Source of the DNA: Pseudomonas putida
GTDB taxonomy: Bacteria; Pseudomonadota; Gammaproteobacteria; Pseudomonadales; Pseudomonadaceae
Length of the DNA stretch: 64,000 nucleotides
Assembly: GCF_005080685.1 (NCBI RefSeq)
Contig: NZ_CP039371.1
Location: 4,154,001-4,218,000 of the forward strand
Direction of reading: 5' to 3'
The translations under genes and the position numbers were made by a program. This document shows positions 19,843-26,091 of this stretch, piece by piece. A model generated the notes under the pieces. It was not told where the DNA came from. It ran no database searches and saw only the letters and a list, made by a program, of their open reading frames with translations. Position 1 is the stretch's first letter, and the number at the start of each line of letters is the position of its first letter.

Positions 19843-20478
19843 ATGATGAAACTCTATATCTACGAACATTGTCCGTTCTGCACGCGTGCTCGGATGATCG
19901 TTGGACTCAAGAGTCTCCCGGTGATGCTTCAGGTCATCATGGAGGGCGATGCCGAAACGCCCCTGCGCCTCATTGGAAAAAAGGCTGTGCCGATCCTGCA
20001 AAAGGAAGACGGCAGCCATATGGGGGAAAGCCTAGATATCGTGCGATATCTCGATGGCATCGGCCCGACAGTACTGATGGCGCCGCAAGACCCAACTTTG
20101 GATGCTTGGGTCAAAGAAGTCTGGCCCACGGCACTCAAATTATTCATACCACGCTTCGTCCAGGCAGACTTCGCAGAAATCAACACGCCAGTAGCAAGAG
20201 AGGCGTACCGGCTGCGAGAGGAACAAGCCTTCGGAGATCTGGAGGCTTTGCGAGGAGCCACATCCAAGCTGGTGGCGGAACTGCAGCCTCTTATCAAAGA
20301 GCTTGTCCCACTGGTGAAGGACAGAAAAACAATCGGCATCAACGAGGTGACGCTTTGGCCCGTATTGCGCTCGCTTTCCATCGTTCGAGCTGTTGAATTC
20401 CCAGATCAAGTGCGCGATTACATGCATCGATTGAGTGAGGCATGTGGCGTTCCCCTGCTCTTCAACCAAGCTGCTTGA
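19843..20478 (+). CDS. grxB: glutaredoxin 2-type protein
   Basis: 211 residues with the GST-like fold of E. coli Grx2: CPFC at residues 10-13, then MEGDAETPLRLIGKKAVPIL and ESLDIVRYLD, with an all-helical C-terminal domain. It reduces disulfides with glutathione. It follows the SDR by 38 bp and may be part of the same transcript. Its link to the pathway is unclear. Confidence 0.9.
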   Translation: MMKLYIYEHCPFCTRARMIVGLKSLPVMLQVIMEGDAETPLRLIGKKAVPILQKEDGSHMGESLDIVRYLDGIGPTVLMAPQDPTLDAWVKEVWPTALKLFIPRFVQADFAEINTPVAREAYRLREEQAFGDLEALRGATSKLVAELQPLIKELVPLVKDRKTIGINEVTLWPVLRSLSIVRAVEFPDQVRDYMHRLSEACGVPLLFNQAA

Positions 20479-20489
20479 CCAATAGATAG

Positions 20490-20903
20490 ATGGCGACTTT
20501 AGAGCCCAGCTTCAGCTCCCGGAATGGCGTGGGAAGCAATTCGTACCTAGGACGTCCTGAGGATGAGCAAGCTTTCACGACGCCGGTGCGTGAGCTCATC
20601 GTGGATGCAAGCATGCGGACAGTCAGATTCAAGGATCTTCACTTTCCGCTCAAGGCCACGTCTTGCCGGCTTCTGACATTGCTTCTTCGCCATCAGGGAA
20701 ACGTCGTGAGCCGAACGACGATCTATGAGGAAATTTGGGGATACCGGTTCGATCCCGGCACCAAGATCATAGAAGTACAGATTTGTTATCTGAGGAAAGT
20801 GCTCAAGACCCTGCAGGCGCCGTTCGAAATCAGAACACTACGAGGCCGGGGGCTATACATACAGGCCGTCGCCCCATCTTCTTCGCCAAGACCGGAGAAA
20901 TGA
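20490..20903 (+). CDS. stand-alone OmpR-type winged-helix DNA-binding protein
   Basis: 137 residues. Residues about 35-128 form the trans_reg_C domain: LKATSCRLLTLLLRHQGNVV, TIYEEIWGYRFDPGTKIIEVQI, YLRKVLKTLQAPFEIRTLRGRGLYI. There is no receiver domain and no transmembrane segment, so it is either an orphan regulator or the end of a degraded response regulator. The N-terminal 34 residues are low in structure. It starts 11 bp after the glutaredoxin gene. Confidence 0.8.
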   Translation: MATLEPSFSSRNGVGSNSYLGRPEDEQAFTTPVRELIVDASMRTVRFKDLHFPLKATSCRLLTLLLRHQGNVVSRTTIYEEIWGYRFDPGTKIIEVQICYLRKVLKTLQAPFEIRTLRGRGLYIQAVAPSSSPRPEK

Positions 20904-20960
20904 ATCGCCGCTGGTTTAGTAGACACTTCCAAACCGCGTAATGAGGCCTAGATTGGTGCC

Positions 20961-21060
20961 ATGAGTCGTCAGCGTTACCCTGAAGAATTCAAGATCGAAG
21001 CAGTCAAGTTATGACCGAGAAAGGCAACCCTGTCGCCGATGCTGGCCAGTGTACGCGCAC
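20961..21060 (+). pseudogene. Remnant of an IS3-family transposase OrfA
   Basis: The frame starts MSRQRYPEEFKIEAVKL, then stops at 21014. The next frame continues TEKGNPVADA. Intact relatives begin with the same residues running into VTEKG and a helix-turn-helix, so one base has been lost and the rest of the element is missing. No terminal inverted repeat is visible. It lies 150 bp left of the phage attL. Confidence 0.6.
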
Positions 21061-21211
21061 GGGCTATGGACCTGGATCAGGCTCTGCAGCAAGCCCCAAT
21101 CACAGCCTCTGCAAGACGATGGTCAGACGACGATGGAGCTGTCGGCGGAAGGGGGCGAGAAACGGCATCTCAGCGCTTGGAATGTGCCTGGAAAACCAGG
21201 GGCGCTCTGCG

Positions 21212-21303
21212 AAAAAGCCCTGAACAATCAGGGCTTTGAATATGGCGGAAGCGTAGAGATTCGAACTCTAGGATAGTTGCCCATCGACGGTTTTCAAGAC
21301 CGT
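21212..21303. repeat. attL: 92-bp copy of the tRNA-Ser 3' end plus its terminator
   Basis: Identical to 62697-62788 except for one base (C at 21225, T at 62710). It holds the terminator hairpin (AAAGCCCTGA / TCAGGGCTTT) and the last 61 nt of tRNA-Ser including the encoded CCA (TGG on this strand at 21243). Identity stops at 21303 inside the anticodon stem. The mismatch falls in the terminator loop, so it has no structural cost. Confidence 0.95.
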
Positions 21304-21338
21304 GGCATAAGCGCCCACCCCATGCGGCGCCAGCACCT

Positions 21339-21422
21339 AAATCGATTCCAAAACAAACACGAAACGGCACGGCTACAGGCCGCATACTACAAGGGTCGCC
21401 GTTTCAGTTTTGGAACCGATTT
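21339..21422. repeat. Long imperfect inverted repeat just inside attL
   Basis: Outer arms AAATCGATTCCAAAAC (21339-21354) and GTTTTGGAACCGATTT (21407-21422) pair at 15 of 16 positions. Inner arms GAAACGGC (21361-21368) and GCCGTTTC (21398-21405) pair perfectly. The result is a 24-bp interrupted stem with a 29-nt loop, 36 bp inside the phage end. It may be a terminator for leftward transcription or a recombinase/accessory binding site. Confidence 0.8.
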
Positions 21423-21487
21423 TGAGGGTACTTGCAGGGCATGAAGTAAGCCGCCAAAGTAGCGATCCACACCAAGGAGTGATCCCC

Positions 21488-21745
21488 ATGGCAGCAAGCA
21501 ATGAATGGACCGAGTGGCATCTGACTCCGCGCGGCTGGGAGCGCGGCACCGAACGGGAAGACTTCAAACCCACCGTCAATCGGGATGCCCCGGCAGACTG
21601 CGTAATGACCTGCAAACACTCAGAGGTAATGAGCTCTTCCTTCTCGCCGGTGAAGTCAACAGATCACACAATATGGAAGCATTCAGACGAACAGCTGCTC
21701 TCTTCCTTGCTCGAGCAGTACGGACCAGCGCCAAAGCACCTGTGA
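21488..21745 (+). CDS. small soluble protein at the phage left end
   Basis: 85 residues starting MAASNEWTEWHLTPRGWERG, acidic at the C terminus (HSDEQLLSSLLEQYGPAPKHL). An AAGGAG site lies 8 bp before the ATG. It points opposite to the late operon and is the last gene before attL, a typical cargo position. I recall similar small proteins in Pseudomonas genomes but no function. Confidence 0.7.
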   Translation: MAASNEWTEWHLTPRGWERGTEREDFKPTVNRDAPADCVMTCKHSEVMSSSFSPVKSTDHTIWKHSDEQLLSSLLEQYGPAPKHL

Positions 21746-21782
21746 CCCCAGTACTGCAGCAGTAGCAGAAAAAACAGACCTC

Positions 21783-21803
21783 AGGCCGCGCCACATGCGG
21801 CCT
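21783..21803 (-). terminator. Likely terminator of the leftward SOS/lysis transcripts
   Basis: Stem AGGCCGC / GCGGCCT with a 7-nt loop. On the minus strand it is followed after 8 nt by a run of six T. It lies between the convergent genes at 21488 and 21936. Confidence 0.5.
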
Positions 21804-21935
21804 ATGCGTCGATGCTGTCTAATATGCATTGGCGACTTTGAGCGAGTTTCGCCCAGTAAAACCGAGAAGCCCTGGCGCAGTTTTAGACAGCCGCCAACCC
21901 TCCCCGGCACCCAGCCGAAACGCCTGCCGTCCTGG

Positions 21936-22166
21936 CTAGCGCGACTCCCTCCCCGCATCAAACTCATGCTCGAGCAGTGCCCACAGCCGGGCCGACTCGA
22001 CAAACTCCAGCATGTCGGAAAGACCGCCCGCATCCACATCCTCCCGGCGCCGGGCAGCAAATGCCATCTCGCAAAGCACCCTGGCCCTTCCATCCGGATC
22101 GGTGATCAGAGCGCTCTGGTCGTTCAACTCGGCCAGCCAGGCCTGCGGCAGAGAGCTACCCATCAT
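21936..22166 (-). CDS. small acidic protein, second gene of an SOS-box operon
   Basis: 76 residues from [18 protein letters not shown], helical and rich in charged residues, ending FDAGRESR. The ATG overlaps the stop of the upstream gene (ATGA), so the two are translationally coupled. No family recognised. A longer start at 22184 exists but overlaps more. Confidence 0.65.
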   Translation of the reverse strand: MMGSSLPQAWLAELNDQSALITDPDGRARVLCEMAFAARRREDVDAGGLSDMLEFVESARLWALLEHEFDAGRESR

Positions 22167-22456
22167 CGCGACCTGCACCACCACGACTGCGCATACAGCA
22201 CGCCGTCGATCTCTTCCACGCCGGTGAGGCTCAGGCCGCCCTGTGCCATGGACGTGACCCTGGCGTCGTGCAGGCGCGGGATAACGTCAGGACCTGGCGT
22301 AGGGTTGAACACCCAGGCCTGCGTCGAGATCCGGCCCAGCGGCCGGCTGTGGTTCTCACCCATATGGAGGTCGGCTTCCAAGGGCTGCGATTTTCGTAGC
22401 TGCTCTGGAGGGATGGCCACGCCGTTAGCGCGGCGCCGGACAAGGTAGACGTACAT
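22163..22456 (-). CDS. 97-residue protein directly behind a LexA-type box
   Basis: Starts [20 protein letters not shown] and ends [16 protein letters not shown]. It has a basic N terminus and no transmembrane segment or known domain. The start lies 15 bp after a perfect CTG-N10-CAG box. Together with the overlapping gene at 21936 it forms a two-gene SOS-controlled operon after the lysis genes. An antirepressor, DNA-damage or toxin-like role is possible. Function unknown. Confidence 0.7.
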   Translation of the reverse strand: MYVYLVRRRANGVAIPPEQLRKSQPLEADLHMGENHSRPLGRISTQAWVFNPTPGPDVIPRLHDARVTSMAQGGLSLTGVEEIDGVLYAQSWWCRSR

Positions 22457-22470
22457 GGCTGCCACCAATA

Positions 22471-22486
22471 CTGTATATGTATACAG
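22471..22486 (-). promoter_or_regulatory. LexA (SOS) box
   Basis: CTGTATATGTATACAG is a perfect 16-nt CTG-N10-CAG palindrome, matching the Pseudomonas/E. coli LexA consensus, inside a longer dyad TACTGTATATGTATACAGTA. It sits 15 bp before the start codon at 22456. Confidence 0.85.
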
Positions 22487-22523
22487 TATCGTAGCGAGTG
22501 CTTTGCAGCCGAGCAACTGCCGC

Positions 22524-23027
22524 TCAGCCGGGCGGTGTCAGGGCGTCGTACTCTCGCTGGCATTGCTCGCCTGCTCGCCGGGCGCCGTCATAAGCCTTCG
22601 CCAAGTCTCCCGCTCGTTCATCAGCCCGTGTGAGCAAGTCGGAGAGCACCATGGCGGCGCGGGTGGCTGCCTGGCCTCTGGCGATAGCGGCGGTATCCGT
22701 GGCGGGGCAACTGACGGTGGCGGCGAGCTTGGCGCCGTCGTCGCGCAGCCGCTGGCCAGCAGCATCGGCACCAGCAGCGCCATCATCATCGATCGTTCTT
22801 TGTTCCTGACCATGTGCCCTCGCCTCCTCACGCGCATCAGCGCGGCGTTGTTCTTCCTGTCGTGCATCGCGCTCGCCCAGCACCTCGGCCAGGCGGTCGC
22901 CGCTGTCTTTCTTCGCTGAGGCCTGGCCGGCCACTGCCTGCTCCACCGATCGCCCATGCTGGTAGGCGCAGTAGTGGGTCGCCAGTAGCACCAGAAGCAC
23001 CAGCGATCGAATCGCCCAGGACGTCAT
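22524..23027 (-). CDS. i-spanin (Rz/DUF2514-like)
   Basis: 167 residues with an N-terminal signal-anchor (AIRSLVLLVLLATHYCAYQHG) followed by a long charged coiled coil, the layout of an inner-membrane spanin. The C-terminal part LAATVSCPATDTAAIARGQAATRAAMVLSDLL is typical of the DUF2514 phage group. The start overlaps the endolysin stop. A lipoprotein gene is embedded in another frame (see 22538), as with Rz/Rz1. Confidence 0.85.
   Translation of the reverse strand: MTSWAIRSLVLLVLLATHYCAYQHGRSVEQAVAGQASAKKDSGDRLAEVLGERDARQEEQRRADAREEARAHGQEQRTIDDDGAAGADAAGQRLRDDGAKLAATVSCPATDTAAIARGQAATRAAMVLSDLLTRADERAGDLAKAYDGARRAGEQCQREYDALTPPG
22538..22813 (-). CDS. embedded o-spanin lipoprotein (Rz1-like)
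   Basis: Read in a different frame wholly within the Rz-like gene. The product begins MVRNKERSMMMALLVPMLLASGC, a lipoprotein signal with lipobox LASGC, followed by a proline-rich segment (SSPPPSVAPPRIPPLSPEARQPPAPP). This is the classic nested Rz1 outer-membrane spanin. An internal start at 22789 is also possible. Confidence 0.8.
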   Translation of the reverse strand: MVRNKERSMMMALLVPMLLASGCATTAPSSPPPSVAPPRIPPLSPEARQPPAPPWCSPTCSHGLMNERETWRRLMTAPGEQASNASESTTP

Positions 23028-23467
23028 GCCAGTGCCCTCCGCACACCCTCGTCGATGATCGCCGCCGGGTACGGGTTGCCGCCGTTCTCGTGGATGATGA
23101 TGCTCACCACCACCCCGCGTAGCGTGGCCGGGTCCTTGATGTTGATCGGGTCAGTAGTGCCCACCCCGATCCGCTTGGCCACGGCAGAGGCATAGGCCTG
23201 GGTGTCGTTCTCGTTGCTCGGCGCCCAGCGGTTGATGGTTTCCAGAACGGTGTCGATGCCCTTCCCGCCCACGCCGGGCATGCCGTCCTTGCCCCGGTAG
23301 TTGATGAGCAGCTTGCCCAGGGCGCGGATGCCGTTCTCGGGCGTGTCGAAGATGGCGAAGCGGCCACCAGGCTCCTTGCCGATCTGGCCCTGCCAGTCGT
23401 TGCGCGGGTTGAAATCGATGTTGCCGGGGTTGCGGTTGCGCACGCCGCGGGGCTGGGATTGGGTCAT
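23024..23467 (-). CDS. endolysin (P5-like lytic enzyme)
   Basis: 147 residues beginning MTQSQPRGVRNRNPGNIDFN, a motif of the phage P5/'structural protein' lytic transglycosylase group, with GGRFAIFDTPENGIRALGKLL. It has no signal peptide, so export depends on a holin. It should cleave peptidoglycan at lysis. It is first in a leftward lysis cassette with the spanin pair. Confidence 0.8.
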   Translation of the reverse strand: MTQSQPRGVRNRNPGNIDFNPRNDWQGQIGKEPGGRFAIFDTPENGIRALGKLLINYRGKDGMPGVGGKGIDTVLETINRWAPSNENDTQAYASAVAKRIGVGTTDPINIKDPATLRGVVVSIIIHENGGNPYPAAIIDEGVRRALA

Positions 23468-23528
23468 GGGTTTTCTCCAGGCAAAAAAATACCGCCAGGC
23501 GGCGGTCGGTGTTCGGATGCGGTGAAGG

Positions 23529-23807
23529 TCAAGCCGGCGGCGCGGGCCAGCTGATACTGGCTGGGTAGCCTTCCTGGTCAGGCAGGCGGTTCAGCGCGAC
23601 GCGGTACTTCTTCCAGAGGGTGAGCAGCGCCTTTTCCTCGTCGGTGGCGTCGTCAACATCGACGGCGTCCTGCAGCGGCGTGATGGCGGTGTCGGCTACC
23701 TGGCGGAGACGGGCCGTTTCAGCCTGTGCCTCGGCCAGCAGTTGCTCCGCTGCCTGGGCGGCCTTCATCTCGGCGGTGATCATCTGTGACCAGTCGATAT
23801 TGCTCAC
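23529..23807 (-). CDS. tail fibre assembly chaperone
   Basis: 92 residues with the recognisable C-terminal segment LTLWKKYRVALNRLPDQEGYPASISWPAPP, shared by phage tail fibre assembly proteins. The N-terminal half is a helical coiled segment. Its start overlaps the stop of the gene at 23804. Confidence 0.85.
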   Translation of the reverse strand: MSNIDWSQMITAEMKAAQAAEQLLAEAQAETARLRQVADTAITPLQDAVDVDDATDEEKALLTLWKKYRVALNRLPDQEGYPASISWPAPPA

Positions 23808-24145
23808 TGCTGCTCCTCCTTGTCGATCAGCGTCACGGCCTGCTGAGGTATGTCATAGATCGGGAGGCTGATCGCGCCATCGCCCCGGACAATGAGCGGC
23901 TGTGGATACCGGGTAGTCTCGGGCGCAGTTGGGCCGTGCGGAAGGATGATGGTCAGGCGCAACTCTCCGCCCACTCGCTCTACCGGTCCAGCAATCCACT
24001 TGGAGATGATCGCTTCCTGCGGCAGAGTGGCGCCGTCTTCGAGAGGCGCGAAGTCGAATACCTCGCCATTGAGGGTGAGCGCCTCCCCGGAAAGGGATGT
24101 CTCGAGTTTCTCGTCCATACGGACCGGAGATAAATTTATGATCAT
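23804..24145 (-). CDS. phage protein of unknown function in the tail fibre region
   Basis: 113 residues, MIINLSPVRMDEKLETSLSG onward, with a predicted beta-rich middle (LTLNGEVFDFAPLEDGATLP). It lies between tail fibre and fibre chaperone genes, so a role in fibre assembly is likely. No domain assigned. Confidence 0.75.
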   Translation of the reverse strand: MIINLSPVRMDEKLETSLSGEALTLNGEVFDFAPLEDGATLPQEAIISKWIAGPVERVGGELRLTIILPHGPTAPETTRYPQPLIVRGDGAISLPIYDIPQQAVTLIDKEEQQ

Positions 24146-24157
24146 GACTTTGAACCT

Positions 24158-25054
24158 CTAGTTGAACCAGCGGCCAATTGCCATCCAGTTGTATACAACA
24201 TCCACGCCAGAGGCGACGCTGGCGTAGTGCTGAAAGACCGTTGTCCCAGTTTGCGAGTTGCTGCGGTACGGAAGCACTGTAACCCTTGATGTGCTAGTGC
24301 CCCCCACGCCTGCGGTAAGGCAAACCGTATTGGTGGAGAATGCGATAGGCCATGTGATCGTATCGCCTCCCGCACTAATAAACGACGAGTTGGCGGAGGT
24401 GGTTATTCCTGTTGACCAAGTCCTTTGCCCCCAACAAATCTGCGTACCATCTGCGTACCGAACATATTCACCGTTGGCATTGCTGCCGCGCTCGATTATC
24501 GCGCCGGTCGGCACGCCGCCGCTCTGACTCACCGTGCCAAGAATTGCCGCCACGGCAGCCGCGCCCAAACCTAGGCCCGTTCGGGCAGCAGCCTGGGTTT
24601 TGCCGCCGGTACCGCCCTGGGCGACGCTGAGGGCTGTGGTCAGTCCGGAAAGAGAGGTGATGTCGCTGTTCGCGCCACGGGTCGCCGCGAGGATGTTCTG
24701 GCGCAGCGCCTCAATAGTCGTAGCGCCGCCGAACAGGGCGAAGGTCGCCCCGAGCTGGTCCACCAACTGCCTCAGGCGGTCGGCAGACTCCTTCACGTAA
24801 CCCTGCATGGGCGCCAGGCCATAGGCCCCGCCACTCACCGTCGCGCCTTGGTAGGCCGGGAGGATGCTCAGCACCGTGGCACTCGCGATGTTGGTCACCT
24901 CATACCAGCGGCCATCCGGGCCTTGAAACGCATCGCCCACCCGGGCGTTGAGCGCGAAGGAGGTGCCGGTACCGGTCACCGTCGTTTGGCCAGCCGTGAT
25001 CGCCACGGTGCCTGTTCTGTACCAGGGCATGGAATGCTCCAGATTTATCGTCAA
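24158..25054 (-). CDS. tail fibre / receptor-binding protein
   Basis: 298 residues. The N-terminal part MPWYRTGTVAITAGQTTVTG is a common phage baseplate-attachment module. A helical stretch and the fibre motif VAQGGTGGKTQAAARTGLGL lie in the middle. The C-terminal domain reads QICWGQRTWSTGI and ITWPIAFS, the usual small C-terminal fibre head. It determines host adsorption. Confidence 0.85.
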   Translation of the reverse strand: MTINLEHSMPWYRTGTVAITAGQTTVTGTGTSFALNARVGDAFQGPDGRWYEVTNIASATVLSILPAYQGATVSGGAYGLAPMQGYVKESADRLRQLVDQLGATFALFGGATTIEALRQNILAATRGANSDITSLSGLTTALSVAQGGTGGKTQAAARTGLGLGAAAVAAILGTVSQSGGVPTGAIIERGSNANGEYVRYADGTQICWGQRTWSTGITTSANSSFISAGGDTITWPIAFSTNTVCLTAGVGGTSTSRVTVLPYRSNSQTGTTVFQHYASVASGVDVVYNWMAIGRWFN

Positions 25055-26091
25055 AGGGTTTTCATGGGCCTAGAGGCAAACAGCGTCCGGCCGTTCACGC
25101 CCAGCGGGTTAATCGAGTCGTAGTTCTCGCAGTACATCTGGAGGATGTTGCGGTTGCCTGGCAGGAATCCGCCGAAATTCGTTCGGTAGGGCTGCTCCGT
25201 CTGAACCACGTTCGTGACCGAGAACAGGGCGTTGGCCAGCACGTAGTCGTCAAAGCTTCCTGTCCATGGCATCTGGTAACTGGCGTTGTAGTACTGGCCG
25301 TTGGCGATCGGGTCGCCCGCCACGACGAAGGAGTTGTTCGCCGGCTGACCATTGAGCAGCGCCAGGTTTGCCGAGGTGACGAAGGTCAACGCTCCGCTTG
25401 CATCGCGGACAGACGCCCCGTACTGCCCTGCTACGCTGGCGAACGTCTGATACGAAGCGCAGAACCACTTGATTGTCTGGGGACTCTTGGCGATGTCGCC
25501 ATGACCTGCATAGCTCCATGACTTGACTGCAAACCCTGTCCAGTTACCTGGAGACCCGATGATCCTGAAATTCCCAACCATCATGTAATTGACCGCATTG
25601 AAAAACACCAAGGGACGCTCATAGGTGGTTATCGCGGATGGGAATGAAACGGTCATTGTCTGGATCAGCCCAGCTTGCGTGCCACCGAATGAAAAGGATC
25701 CATTGGCGCGCACAGAAAGCACCCGGTTGATCGAGTCGATCTGGGTCAGGGTATCGCCGTTACGTGTCCGGAAGCCGTATGTACCTGGTGCGGCAAACGG
25801 CTCCCCACCTTGGGAAAGGATCATCACTTCCCAGGTGCTGGTGCCAGGCTGGCGAAGCCTCAGCGATCCAGCCGACCAGAAGGCCGGTGGTGTCCACGTG
25901 TTCTGACCAGAGTCAGAAAGCGCGTCCACCACCACAAACGACTGGACCTTGATCTCAGGTATCGAGAACGTCTGCTCGAAGGAGCCGTTACCCGTGACAG
26001 TCATCATCTTGAGCGAGCGGATCGGCGTCACCGTAGTATCCAGCGTGACGTTGCCCGCGGCGTCCTTTGTCCTCAATCCATAGAGAGCCAT
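25051..26091 (-). CDS. distal tail protein of unknown fold
   Basis: 346 residues with alternating beta-strand patterns and no clear family motif. It overlaps the fibre gene by 4 bp and the tip protein gene by 1 bp, so it belongs to the host-recognition cassette. It is probably a minor tail or accessory fibre protein. Confidence 0.75.
   Translation of the reverse strand: MALYGLRTKDAAGNVTLDTTVTPIRSLKMMTVTGNGSFEQTFSIPEIKVQSFVVVDALSDSGQNTWTPPAFWSAGSLRLRQPGTSTWEVMILSQGGEPFAAPGTYGFRTRNGDTLTQIDSINRVLSVRANGSFSFGGTQAGLIQTMTVSFPSAITTYERPLVFFNAVNYMMVGNFRIIGSPGNWTGFAVKSWSYAGHGDIAKSPQTIKWFCASYQTFASVAGQYGASVRDASGALTFVTSANLALLNGQPANNSFVVAGDPIANGQYYNASYQMPWTGSFDDYVLANALFSVTNVVQTEQPYRTNFGGFLPGNRNILQMYCENYDSINPLGVNGRTLFASRPMKTL

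Noticed and set aside
21795..22448. 217-codon plus-strand frame in the left phage end
   Set aside because: Antisense to the SOS-box operon; Pro/Arg/Ser-rich shadow frame.
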